From: Lentisphaerota bacterium
GTDB lineage: Bacteria; Verrucomicrobiota; Lentisphaeria; Victivallales; Victivallaceae
Assembly: GCA_015061495.1 (NCBI GenBank)
Contig: SUWL01000031.1
Location: 1 to 32,377, forward strand
DNA length: 32,377 bases
Direction of reading: 5' to 3'
Positions 8,386 to 15,486 of the stretch are shown in pieces. The notes beneath the pieces are model-generated. The model did no database searches and was not told where the DNA came from. It saw only the letters and a list, made by a program, of their open reading frames with translations. How positions within the stretch are numbered: position 1 is the stretch's first letter; every line of letters begins with the position of its first letter. Made by a program: the position numbers and the translations under genes.

Positions 8386-9804
8386 ATGACTGACGAACTG
8401 AAAAAACGTATTTCCGCTGCCGGACAGGAACACTTGCTGCGCTTTATCGGCCAGCTTTCCCCGGAGGAATTGACCGCCTACACTGAACAACTTGCCGGTG
8501 TGAACTGGGAAGAACTGCCCCGGCTTGCCGCGGAATATGTGCTTAACCGCCCGGAAATTTCCATTCCTGCCGATCTCTCTCCGGCGAAATTTTTTCCCCT
8601 TGCGCCAGCGGACAGTGATATGGCTGAACTCTACGCCCGTGCCGATGCCAAAGGTGCAGAACTGTTGAAAAACGGCAAAGTCTGCTGCCTTACCGTCGCC
8701 GGCGGTCAGGGAACCAGATTGGGCTTCGACGGTCCGAAAGGCACTTACCCCATCGGACCGGTTACCGGCAGGACTCTTTTCAGTTACTTTGCTTCCTCCA
8801 TCGCCCGGGCACAGGAAAAGTACGGCAAACCGATCAACTGGTACATCATGACCAGCCCGATCAACCGTCAGGCTACGGAAGAGTTTTTCCGGAAGGAAAA
8901 TTTCTTCGGTCTGTCCGGGGAAAATGTCTTCTTTTTCACCCAGGGCACCATGCCGGCATTCGGCACCGGCGGCAAACTGCTGATGAGCAGCAAATCCTCT
9001 CTGGCACTCTCTCCGGACGGTCATGGCGGCACGCTGCTGGCACTGCGGAAATCCGGCGCATTGGATAAAATGATTGCCGACGGCAATGAATATATCTCCT
9101 ATTTCCAGGTGGACAACCCGCTGGTCCCGGTAGTTTCCCCCCGCTTCATCGGCATGCACGCTCTGGAAGAGTCCGAAATGAGCGCCATCATGTTGAGCAA
9201 AACCAATTCCAAAGAAAAACTGGGCAACTTCTGCGTTTCCGGCGGCCGCACCATGATCATCGAATACAGCGACCTGCCTGACGAACTTGCCGAAAAACGC
9301 AACGCCGACGGCTCATTGGCTTTCGTTGCCGGCAGCCCCGCCATCCATGTGCTTTCCCGCACCTTTGTGGAAAAACTTACCTCCGGCGGCACACTCCGGC
9401 TGCCCTGGCACCGGGCAGACAAGAAGATCGGCTGCCTCGATGAAACCGGCACATATTTCACCCCCGAAGAACCCAACGGCGTAAAATTGGAATCATTCAT
9501 TTTCGACGCCCTGCCGCTGGCAAACAAAGTCATGATCCTGGAAGGTGACCGCGCCGAAGTTTTCGCCCCGACCAAAAATGCCACCGGCGTGGATTCCGCC
9601 GAAAGCTGCCGGGAAATGCTCACCGCCCGCAACGCCCGCCGTCTGGCACTTGCCGGAGTGGAGATCCCCCGCAATAACGATGGCAAAGTCGATGCCGTTA
9701 TCGAAATCGATCCGGCAAGAGTACTCGATGACGAAGATGCGGTCGGATTGGTCAACGCGCTGGGATTGAAAAAGATCCTCGCCGGGGAAAAGGTGGCACT
9801 GTGA
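8386..9804 (+). CDS. UDP-N-acetylglucosamine pyrophosphorylase-like UTP:sugar-1-phosphate uridylyltransferase
   Basis: The 472-residue protein belongs to the eukaryotic-type UDPGP family rather than the GlmU type. It should make UDP-sugar from UTP and sugar 1-phosphate in the cytoplasm. The nucleotide-binding loop AGGQGTRLGFDGPKGTYPIG begins at about residue 105. Further family landmarks are the MTSPINRQAT segment, GHGGTLLAL, FQVDNPLV, LPWHRADKKI and the late NGVKLESFIFDALPLA. The last two closely resemble eukaryotic UAP1/AGX proteins and favour UDP-GlcNAc(GalNAc) over UDP-glucose. Translation starts at ATG 8386 behind a purine-rich AAAGAGAGA. The stop overlaps the GTG start of ftsW by 4 bases, so the genes are translationally coupled. 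Since MurG later in this operon consumes UDP-GlcNAc, an amino-sugar substrate makes sense. UDP-glucose remains possible. Confidence 0.87.
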   Translation: MTDELKKRISAAGQEHLLRFIGQLSPEELTAYTEQLAGVNWEELPRLAAEYVLNRPEISIPADLSPAKFFPLAPADSDMAELYARADAKGAELLKNGKVCCLTVAGGQGTRLGFDGPKGTYPIGPVTGRTLFSYFASSIARAQEKYGKPINWYIMTSPINRQATEEFFRKENFFGLSGENVFFFTQGTMPAFGTGGKLLMSSKSSLALSPDGHGGTLLALRKSGALDKMIADGNEYISYFQVDNPLVPVVSPRFIGMHALEESEMSAIMLSKTNSKEKLGNFCVSGGRTMIIEYSDLPDELAEKRNADGSLAFVAGSPAIHVLSRTFVEKLTSGGTLRLPWHRADKKIGCLDETGTYFTPEEPNGVKLESFIFDALPLANKVMILEGDRAEVFAPTKNATGVDSAESCREMLTARNARRLALAGVEIPRNNDGKVDAVIEIDPARVLDDEDAVGLVNALGLKKILAGEKVAL

Positions 9805-11009
9805 ATCAGCTGCCCTCATCCGTCAACGATGATACCGCTTTGCCGGAAGTTCAACGCACCAATACCATCCGTTTGGCGGCAGGATTGTTGTTGATGACCA
9901 TGCTGCTGGCGGCATTCGGGCTGACCATGCTCTATTCGGCAAGCAGCAGCAATGCCACAGCAGCGGCGGCGTTTTTTCAGAAGCAGCTGATGTGGATGAT
10001 CGTCGGAGCTGCTGCCGGTATGATCGTCTTTTTCACCGGATATAACTTTTTCTGCAAAAAAAGTCTGCTCTGGATCCTCGGATGCGCATTATTGCTGGTC
10101 TGGGCGCGTTTTTCCAAAGAGATCAACGGCGCGCACCGCTGGATCATTGTCGGCAGTTTCCGCTTCCAGCCATCGGAATTGGCAAAGATCGCCGCGGCAC
10201 TTTTCACCGCGAACTACTGCGCAGAATACTTGCGCACATTCAACGACATATCCCGCTGGAAACACGGCATCTGGGGGATCGGAGCCGGAGCCGGAGGTAT
10301 CATCCTGCTGATCTTGTGGGGCGATGACATGGGGACATCGGTACTGGTAGCAGCAATGGTGTTTTTCACTATGGTCGCCGGAAATCTCAAATTCCGTTAC
10401 TACATCATCCCGCTGGTGGTCGTGCCGCTTACAGTGATATATATCAAATACTTTGACCCCATGCGCTGGGCACGGATGACGATTTTTCTGGACCCCAAAA
10501 ATCATCAGCGCAGCGGCGGATATCAGCTGTGGAACTCCCTTATGTCGCTGGGTTCCGGTTCGTGGCACGGACTGGGGCTGACCGACAGCCGCTTCAAAGC
10601 GAACTATCTGCCCGAAGCTCACACCGACTTCATCATCGCCATCATCGGCGAAGAACTGGGTTATCTGGGCGTTCTCACGGTGATACTCTGCTATATTCTC
10701 TGGGGATACTTTGCCTTTCGCATCACGCTGACGGCACGCAACCGCACGGGAATGCTGCTGGGGTGTGCGCTCACACTGGGAGTACTTTTCCAGGCGATCA
10801 TCAATCTGGGAGTGGTTTCCGGGCTGTTCCCAACCAAAGGGATGCCGGCGCCGTTTATCAGCTACGGCGGCAGCAATATGGTTTGTTCCCTGCTGGCGAC
10901 CGGATTTCTGGTTTCCATAGCGATGGATGCGTGGGAAGCGGATTATCCGGGAAAAATCTTTCAGCATTTGAAAAAAATTTTGCAGCCGAAGTTTCTTTCC
11001 GGCAGATAA
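9801..11009 (+). CDS. ftsW: FtsW/RodA/SpoVE-family peptidoglycan polymerase
   Basis: The product is a 402-residue inner-membrane SEDS protein that polymerises lipid II with a partner penicillin-binding protein. The start is the GTG at 9801, overlapping the previous stop (GTGA), and the first membrane helix begins near residue 25. Seen: LYSASSSNA after the first helix, GAHRWIIVGSFRFQPSELAK (the signature around the third to fourth helices), the PEAHTDFIIAIIGEELGYLG loop with the conserved acidic residues of the active site, and GLFPTKGMPAPFISYGGSN near the C-terminus. This last motif is more typical of FtsW than RodA. About ten hydrophobic segments are visible. The adjacency to murG is the usual order in division and cell-wall clusters and supports FtsW. 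Confidence 0.92.
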   Translation: MNQLPSSVNDDTALPEVQRTNTIRLAAGLLLMTMLLAAFGLTMLYSASSSNATAAAAFFQKQLMWMIVGAAAGMIVFFTGYNFFCKKSLLWILGCALLLVWARFSKEINGAHRWIIVGSFRFQPSELAKIAAALFTANYCAEYLRTFNDISRWKHGIWGIGAGAGGIILLILWGDDMGTSVLVAAMVFFTMVAGNLKFRYYIIPLVVVPLTVIYIKYFDPMRWARMTIFLDPKNHQRSGGYQLWNSLMSLGSGSWHGLGLTDSRFKANYLPEAHTDFIIAIIGEELGYLGVLTVILCYILWGYFAFRITLTARNRTGMLLGCALTLGVLFQAIINLGVVSGLFPTKGMPAPFISYGGSNMVCSLLATGFLVSIAMDAWEADYPGKIFQHLKKILQPKFLSGR

Positions 11010-11024
11010 ATCAAAGGGTGTATC

Positions 11025-12128
11025 ATGAAAAAACTGGTCATCAGCTGCGGTGGAACCGGCGGACACTTTTTCCCCGGCTTGAGTGTCGCCCAAACCTTTG
11101 CAGAACAAGGTAAAAAAGCGCTGCTGCTCCTTTCCGGAGTCCACGCGCAGGAACAGAAAACCATCGCCGGATCATTCGGCATCGAAGCAGTCGCACTGCC
11201 GGAAATGCCCCATTACCGCCGCCATCCGCTGCGTTTCATCGCCGGATTCATCCGTGGTTACCGGATGACCGTAAAGGTGTTGCAGGAATTTCAGCCCGAT
11301 GCCATGCTGGGCATGGGATCGTTTGCGGCACTGCCGGTGGTACGGGCGGCACTCAAATGCCAAATACCGCTCTTTCTCCATGACGGCAATGCCCGTATCG
11401 GCAAAGCCAACCGTTTTTTCAGCGGCAGAGCGAAATTCACCGCCACGGCGTTTCCGGCAGTCAACGGCAAAGCGTGCCGCTGTCCGGTGATCGAAACCGG
11501 AATGCCGCTGCGCCCGGAACTGCGGAAATTTGCCGGACTTGCCAAAAATGATGCCATAAAGGAGATAAATCAGGAATTCGGCATGGTATTTTCTCCGGAT
11601 GTACCACTGATCCTCATTACCGGCGGCAGTCAGGGTGCGGCGGTATTCAATGAATCCATCCCGCAGGCACTGTTGAATATTTCCGGCGAATTTCAGGTCA
11701 TCCACCTGACCGGCAAAGGTAAACTTGACGGCACCCGGGAACTCTACCGGCAGGCAAAATTTCCGGTGCTGCTGCTGGAATCCACCGGCAAAATGGCGCA
11801 AATGCTGGCGGCATCAGATCTGGTATTCAGCCGCTCCGGAGGCAGTACAACGGCGGAACTGGCACTTTTCGGCAAAACTTCGGTACTGATCCCCTACCCC
11901 TATGCCGCCGAAGGTCATCAGTTGGATAATGCCCGGCACTTCGCCGGAAACAATGGAGCAATACTGGTGATGAACAGTGACCTTGATCCGGAAAAGGCTG
12001 CCGGAATCGTTTCGGAATTTCTCAACGACCAGGAAAAATTCCGGCAAATCGGCGAAAATATGCGGCAACTTGCCCGTCCGGATGCTTCGGAGCGGCTCAT
12101 TTCAGAAATTTCTGCAAATTTGGATTGA
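11025..12128 (+). CDS. murG: UDP-GlcNAc:undecaprenyl-PP-MurNAc-pentapeptide GlcNAc transferase
   Basis: The product is a 367-residue, membrane-associated GT28 enzyme that adds GlcNAc to lipid I to make lipid II on the cytoplasmic face. The glycine-rich loop SCGGTGGHFFPG lies at residues 7-18, GMGSFAALPV follows in the first domain, and the second domain has TGGSQGAAVFN, SRSGGSTTAELALFGK and the UDP-GlcNAc-binding PYPYAAEGHQLDNA. The motif usually written HEQN reads HDGN here (LHDGNARIGKANR), a local divergence in an otherwise standard protein. The ATG at 11025 follows ftsW by 15 bases with AAAGGG upstream. It is the last gene of the operon, and no clear terminator follows before the next promoter at 12125. 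Confidence 0.95.
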   Translation: MKKLVISCGGTGGHFFPGLSVAQTFAEQGKKALLLLSGVHAQEQKTIAGSFGIEAVALPEMPHYRRHPLRFIAGFIRGYRMTVKVLQEFQPDAMLGMGSFAALPVVRAALKCQIPLFLHDGNARIGKANRFFSGRAKFTATAFPAVNGKACRCPVIETGMPLRPELRKFAGLAKNDAIKEINQEFGMVFSPDVPLILITGGSQGAAVFNESIPQALLNISGEFQVIHLTGKGKLDGTRELYRQAKFPVLLLESTGKMAQMLAASDLVFSRSGGSTTAELALFGKTSVLIPYPYAAEGHQLDNARHFAGNNGAILVMNSDLDPEKAAGIVSEFLNDQEKFRQIGENMRQLARPDASERLISEISANLD

Positions 12129-12153
12129 CATTTTCACTTTGGCGTGATATAGT
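12125..12153 (+). promoter_or_regulatory. Promoter of small secreted protein gene
   Basis: TTGACA (12125-12130), 17 bases and TATAGT (12148-12153). The -35 box overlaps the murG stop codon (12126-12128). A short hairpin CGCAC-TGCCG-GTGCG lies just downstream in the leader. Confidence 0.82.
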
Positions 12154-12223
12154 ATTTGCGTAAACGTATGCGCACTGCCGGTGCGAATGCATCACAACAA
12201 GACAATAACAACTTGTGAATAAT

Positions 12224-12601
12224 ATGGTAAAAAGAAGTTTAATGATCCTGCTGGCTATTGCCGGCATCATGTTTGCCGCTCCGCAAAAAGCCGAAGCGAT
12301 CGACCCGGTCACCATGGCGATTCTGGCTCCGGTGGCAATGAAACTTGCTGAAGCGTCCAAACCTTATGTCATCCGTTCCATTATCGGTACCGGCAAAGGG
12401 GTATTCAATATCGGCAAAGCGGCATTTGAAGTGCTTTATCTGCCGGTGGGGCTGGGAGAGATCACGATCGGTCTGCCGTTTAAAAAGGGGCGTGCCGGAT
12501 TGAAACATATCATCCGCGGCGGAGTGATCGCACCAACCAAAATCGTGGTGCATACTCTGCTGCTGCCGGTCTATATGACCGGAGCAAAAATCAATATATA
12601 G
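12224..12601 (+). CDS. Small secreted protein of unknown function
   Basis: The product is 125 residues from the ATG at 12224, or 128 from a GTG at 12215; neither has a convincing ribosome binding site. The N-terminus (MVKRSLMILLAIAGIMFAA, then PQKAEA) is a clear signal peptide, with likely cleavage after AEA. The mature protein is about 100 residues, basic and hydrophobic, with Gly/Ile/Val-rich stretches (GTGKGVFNIGKAAFEVLYLP, GLGEITIGLPFKKGRAGLKH). It has no cysteines and I recognise no family. It has its own promoter and sits between murG and the DciA-like gene, so it may be an envelope protein. Confidence 0.72.
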   Translation: MVKRSLMILLAIAGIMFAAPQKAEAIDPVTMAILAPVAMKLAEASKPYVIRSIIGTGKGVFNIGKAAFEVLYLPVGLGEITIGLPFKKGRAGLKHIIRGGVIAPTKIVVHTLLLPVYMTGAKINI

Positions 12602-12772
12602 CAAGTTGATTGTGATGCGATCATACCGGCGGCGGCGCATTGCGGGCAGTCTCCCGGTAAATCTGCGAACGTTTTTGCAGTCATGTACGTTTAGTACACC
12701 ATGTCCGCCGTGGCCTTTGGCGCAGGAGGATCGTACTGCATCCACCGGTAGAATCCAACCGTTATTGCGTGG

Positions 12773-12801
12773 TTGACAAATCGTAATGATTGCAATATAT
12801 T
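12773..12801 (+). promoter_or_regulatory. Promoter of DciA-like gene
   Basis: TTGACA (12773-12778), 17 bases and TATATT (12796-12801). The expected transcript start is near 12808, which rules out the long reading frame beginning at 12773 and places the real start downstream. The 170 bases before it (12602-12772) contain no gene; I see only two short hairpins (12663-12680 and 12684-12698). Confidence 0.83.
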
Positions 12802-12871
12802 CTTTATGTTTGCAATTATCGCAAGCAACGGATCTTGGATGCAGTTTTTACAAAATTTGAGACATTATATT

Positions 12872-13288
12872 ATGAAAAAGAACACCCAGGATATCTATGC
12901 CCCGATTCCGGCAAAACGCAGCGGGTTGCGCCGCCGGCGGTTTCAGATGCTTGCCATGTGGTACGGCACCGAACGTGCCGAGAATGAAATTTCCGCTCAT
13001 ACCGCCATGCCGAAAAGCATTTCCGAAGTGCTGGATGCAGAACTTGCCGGCATCCGCCGTCCGGAAAACGGCATGGTCATCCGCTTGCGCAGCGAATGGA
13101 GTTCGGTCGTCGGCTCAATGTTTGCCCGCTTCTGCGAACCGGAAACTCTGCGCAACGGCATCTTAACCTTAAAAGTCAAGCACAGCGCCCTGCTGGTGGA
13201 ATTAAAACCATCCTGCGATATCATCTGCACCAAAGTGAATAAGATCCTCGGTGAAAATTCCTGCAAAGAAGTGCGGCTTAAAATCTGA
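12872..13288 (+). CDS. dciA: DciA/DUF721 family protein (probable replicative helicase loader)
   Basis: The product is 138 residues from the ATG at 12872, about 65 bases after the predicted transcript start. No strong ribosome binding site is visible. The N-terminal half is very basic (KRSGLRRRRFQ) and probably unstructured. The C-terminal 70 residues fit DUF721: VIRLRSEWSSVVGSMFARFCEPETLRNGILTLKVKHSALLVEL corresponds to the W..vvG..ia.h..P..l..g.L.v.v.s..w..eL pattern, followed by VNKILGENSCKEVRLKI. DciA proteins with this domain load DnaB helicase in bacteria lacking DnaC/DnaI. The gene is monocistronic, followed directly by the tRNA-Cys repeat array. The name rests on the domain only; some DUF721 proteins may have other roles. 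Confidence 0.75.
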   Translation: MKKNTQDIYAPIPAKRSGLRRRRFQMLAMWYGTERAENEISAHTAMPKSISEVLDAELAGIRRPENGMVIRLRSEWSSVVGSMFARFCEPETLRNGILTLKVKHSALLVELKPSCDIICTKVNKILGENSCKEVRLKI

Positions 13289-13373
13289 CCTTTCCCAATA
13301 TAAACCGCTGAAACTCCCCCCATGCATTCAGAACGTATTTGGCTGGCAGTGTTACGGCAAACCAAACGGGAAT

Positions 13374-13426
13374 AGACGAAAATCATTATGAATTTCTGCT
13401 GCAACCCGTCGATAAACCCAAAAAAT
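13374..13426. repeat. Dispersed repeat, copy 1 (second copy at 27729-27781)
   Basis: About 53 bases starting AGACGAAAATCATTA and containing TTCTGC and CCGTCGA recur at 27729-27781 with a limited number of substitutions and the same length. Both copies sit at the left edge of a gene-free repeat cluster. Confidence 0.7.
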
Positions 13427-13436
13427 TGAGGCGTGG
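13426..13436 (-). repeat. Degenerate third copy of the tRNA-Cys 3' end
   Basis: These 11 bases differ at one position from the last 11 bases of tRNA-Cys (13954-13964), and like the real gene they are flanked by an A run (six A at 13420-13425). They mark the outer end of the 195-bp repeat unit. Confidence 0.6.
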
Positions 13437-13480
13437 AGCGACGAAGAGCCTGAACGAAAGTGAAGGCAACCGGCACTCAA

Positions 13481-13594
13481 GTGAGTAATCCCATTTTTGC
13501 AAGCGCAAAAATGAACAAGGTAAAAAGAAAAAGCAATGGCGGGCAAATCAAATTTTGCCGGAGCCATTGCTTGCTTTTTACAGGGATTACTCAC
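13481..13594. repeat. 114-bp palindromic element, copy 1
   Basis: It is bounded by perfect 12-bp inverted ends GTGAGTAATCCC and GGGATTACTCAC. Inside are a hairpin ATTTTTGC-AAGC-GCAAAAAT and a longer one AAGCAATGGC / GCCATTGCTT, whose stem extends outward to GTAAAAAG / CTTTTTAC with a small bulge and whose loop holds GGCAAA / TTTGCC. It is the size and shape of a MITE or a bacterial interspersed palindromic element. Confidence 0.85.
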
Positions 13595-13620
13595 GTTTTC
13601 CAGGAAAAAGGCAAAAAAAA

Positions 13621-13642
13621 TGGAGGCGTGGATCGGAGTCGA
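13621..13642 (-). repeat. Duplicated 3' end of tRNA-Cys (att-site-like)
   Basis: Twenty-two bases are identical to the last 22 of tRNA-Cys (13954-13975), covering part of the T loop, the 3' T stem strand, the 3' acceptor strand and CCA. The eight-A run and GGC next to it are also duplicated. The rest of the tRNA is missing, so this copy cannot be functional. Confidence 0.9.
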
Positions 13643-13675
13643 CAAGGAGCGAAGCGACGAAGAGCCTGAACGAAA

Positions 13676-13792
13676 GTGCAAGGCACAAACTGATAAGTGA
13701 AGTGCCGACACGCAGTGCAAGGCACAAACTGATAAGTGAAGTGCCGACACGCAGTGCAAGGCACAAACTGATAAGTGAAGTGCCGACACGCA
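13676..13792. repeat. Three perfect 39-bp tandem repeats
   Basis: Identical 39-base units lie at 13676-13714, 13715-13753 and 13754-13792, each starting GTGCAAGGCACAAACTG. There are no spacers between them, so this is not a CRISPR. They occur only in the second unit of the array. Confidence 0.95.
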
Positions 13793-13813
13793 GTGAAGGC
13801 AACCGTCACTAAA

Positions 13814-13927
13814 GTGAGTAATCCCATTTTTGCAAGCGCAAAAATGAACAAGGTAAAAAGAAAAAGCAATGGCGGGCAAATCAAATTTTGCCGGAGCCAT
13901 TGCTTGCTTTTTACAGGGATTACTCAC
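13814..13927. repeat. 114-bp palindromic element, copy 2
   Basis: Base-for-base identical to 13481-13594, with the same orientation and the same 12-bp inverted ends. It lies 26 bases from the CCA end of tRNA-Cys. Confidence 0.87.
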
Positions 13928-13953
13928 GTTTTCCGGAAAAAAGGCAAAAAAAA

Positions 13954-14027
13954 TGGAGGCGTGGATCGGAGTCGAACCGATCTACGCGATTTTGCAGACC
14001 GCTGCCTAACCGCTTGGCTACCACGCC
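13954..14027 (-). tRNA. tRNA-Cys (anticodon GCA)
   Basis: This 74-base cloverleaf on the minus strand includes an encoded CCA. The acceptor stem is GGCGTGG / CCACGCC and the D arm is GCC-AAGCGGTTA-GGC. The anticodon arm is GCGGT-CTGCAAA-ATCGC with one G-T pair and anticodon GCA. The T arm is ATCGG-TTCGACT-CCGAT. Eight T (minus strand) follow the CCA directly. Its promoter is at 14044-14072. It is divergent from the vor operon. Confidence 0.96.
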
Positions 14028-14043
14028 GCCTTGTATGTTACAT

Positions 14044-14072
14044 AAGATAACCGCATTTGGGTGATTTGTCAA
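14044..14072 (-). promoter_or_regulatory. Promoter of tRNA-Cys
   Basis: On the minus strand TTGACA (14067-14072), 17 bases and TATCTT (14044-14049) lie 16 bases before the tRNA 5' end. Confidence 0.83.
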
Positions 14073-14111
14073 GCCGTTTTTCAGAAAAAAAGTGTTTTTT
14101 TTACATTTCCC

Positions 14112-14140
14112 TTGAAAAAAACGTTTTTACAAGGTATATT
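14112..14140 (+). promoter_or_regulatory. Promoter of the vor operon
   Basis: TTGAAA (14112-14117), 17 bases and TATATT (14135-14140) lie 50 bases before the ferredoxin-subunit ATG at 14191. Confidence 0.8.
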
Positions 14141-14190
14141 AAGTGATTCATCAGAGAAGGTGTTTCCCTACAAATCATGGAGGAAAAATT

Positions 14191-14415
14191 ATGGCGGCAA
14201 AAAGTTTCAGAATTGAAATCGCTGCCGACGAGTGCAAAGGTTGCTATCGTTGTCTGGCAGTATGTCCGAAAAAATTGATCGCGCGCGGTAAAGAATTGAA
14301 TATTCAGGGATATTTCGCCGTCACGGTCGAGAATCCCGGTAATTGTATTGGTTGCGGTTCCTGTTTCTATCAGTGTCCGGAACCCGGTGCCATCACCATC
14401 TACGAGGAGGAGTGA
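14191..14415 (+). CDS. 2-oxoacid:ferredoxin oxidoreductase, ferredoxin-like delta subunit
   Basis: The product is 74 residues from ATG 14191, with GGAGGA 6 bases upstream. It has two classical 4Fe-4S motifs, C15-x2-C18-x2-C21-x3-C25-P and C52-x2-C55-x2-C58-x3-C62-P, so it should carry two clusters that take electrons from the thiamine-diphosphate subunit. It is the first gene of a three-gene operon with alpha and fused beta-gamma subunits, the usual place for the delta subunit of VorDABC/KorDABC complexes. The spacing of 3 bases to the next gene indicates coupling. Cytoplasmic and oxygen-sensitive, it points to an anaerobe. Confidence 0.92.
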   Translation: MAAKSFRIEIAADECKGCYRCLAVCPKKLIARGKELNIQGYFAVTVENPGNCIGCGSCFYQCPEPGAITIYEEE

Positions 14416-14418
14416 TCC

Positions 14419-15486
14419 ATGGCTTACAATAAACGTCTTTTGCTCAAAGGCAATGAAGCAGCGGTTTACGGCGCACTGCTCGCCGGATGCGACTGCTATT
14501 TCGGTTACCCCATCACCCCTGCCAGCGAGATCGCCCAGGCGGCGGCGCTGCTGTTTCCGAAATTGAACCGTACATTCGTCCAGGCTGAATCCGAAATCGG
14601 TGCGATCAATATGGTCATCGGCTGTGCCGCTGCCGGACGCCGTACCATGACCGCCAGCAGCGGTCTGGGCATCAGTTTGAAACAGGAAGGAATGAGTTAT
14701 CTGGCAGCATACGAAATGCCTGCTGTGATCGTTGACGTCATGCGCGGCGGTCCCGGTCTGGGCAATATCGGACCGGAACAGTCCGACTACTTCCAGGTCG
14801 TCAAAGGCGGCGGTCACGGCAGTTACCGCTGTCTGGTATTCACCCCCAACTCGGTACAGGAAATGTGCGACATGGTCTATGAAGCATTTCCCATGGCGGA
14901 AAAGTACCGGATGCCCGCATACGTCCTGACTGACGGTGTCATCGGACAGATGATGGAGAGTCTGGAACTTCCTGAACCGGTCAAATACGATTACGATCCG
15001 GAATGGAAAATGGGCAGACGGGTCAACGGCGAAGCCAATATCATTTCCAGTATCTATATGGAATACAATGACCTTGAAGCACTCAACCACCGTCTGCAGG
15101 ATAAATATGCTCTGATCCAGAAAACCGAACAGCGCGTTGAAGAGATCGCCGTCGAAGATGCCGATCTGGTGCTGGTCGCTTACGGCATCAGTTCCCGGGT
15201 CGGTCAGGGAGCCGTGGAAATTCTCCGTCAGGAAGGTCTCAAAGTCGGTCTCATCCGTCCCAAAATGGTCTTCCCCTTCCCGCAGGACAGCTTGAAACGT
15301 GCCGCTGAACACGCCAAAGGCTTCCTCTGTCTGGAACACAGTGCCGGTCAGATGATCGAAGATGTCAAACTGACCATTGAATGCAAACGTCCGGTTCAAC
15401 TCTGCAGCCGTATGGGTGGAAATCTGCTTACCGTCGCCGATGTCTGCGATGCTGCCCGGAATATGATGAAGGAGATCTGCAAATGA
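14419..15486 (+). CDS. 2-oxoacid:ferredoxin oxidoreductase alpha subunit (VorB/KorA type)
   Basis: The product is 355 residues. It is the pyrimidine-binding alpha subunit of an enzyme that oxidatively decarboxylates a 2-oxoacid to acyl-CoA and CO2 while reducing ferredoxin. Seen: LLKGNEAAVYGALLAGCDCYFGYPITPASEIAQ, then AESEIGAINMVIGCAAAGRRTMTASSGLG and MRGGPGLGNIGPEQSDYFQ, the typical start of this subunit. A C-terminal transketolase-like domain (VAYGISSRVGQGAVEILRQEGLKVGLIRPKMVFPFP) follows. The sequence looks closest to VorB, the 3-methyl-2-oxobutanoate (branched-chain) enzyme. 2-oxoglutarate specificity (KorA) cannot be excluded from sequence alone. Its stop overlaps the next start (ATGA). 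Confidence 0.88.
   Translation: MAYNKRLLLKGNEAAVYGALLAGCDCYFGYPITPASEIAQAAALLFPKLNRTFVQAESEIGAINMVIGCAAAGRRTMTASSGLGISLKQEGMSYLAAYEMPAVIVDVMRGGPGLGNIGPEQSDYFQVVKGGGHGSYRCLVFTPNSVQEMCDMVYEAFPMAEKYRMPAYVLTDGVIGQMMESLELPEPVKYDYDPEWKMGRRVNGEANIISSIYMEYNDLEALNHRLQDKYALIQKTEQRVEEIAVEDADLVLVAYGISSRVGQGAVEILRQEGLKVGLIRPKMVFPFPQDSLKRAAEHAKGFLCLEHSAGQMIEDVKLTIECKRPVQLCSRMGGNLLTVADVCDAARNMMKEICK

Larger units (their letters stand above)
13428..13953. repeat. Array of two related units (195 and 333 bp) downstream of tRNA-Cys
   Basis: This is the gene-free stretch between dciA and tRNA-Cys. Each unit begins with tRNA-Cys 3' end sequence (at 13426 and 13621), then has a segment containing GACGAAGAGCCTGAACGAAA, the 114-bp palindromic element, and a flank ending in GGC plus eight A. 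The real tRNA begins at 13954. The 138-base length difference is fully explained by 117 bases of 39-bp tandem repeats and 21 bases of extra tRNA-like sequence in the second unit. Aside from these, the units differ by only a few substitutions. Short open frames exist on both strands but only translate the repeats. Confidence 0.85.

Noticed and set aside
13676..13792. Possible CRISPR array
   Set aside because: The 39-bp units touch each other with no spacer, and no cas gene is present.
13352..13927. Open frame of 191 codons on the minus strand, and shorter ones on both strands, with repeated peptides
   Set aside because: They translate the repeated units and the 39-bp tandem repeats, have no ribosome binding site and run through the palindromic elements.
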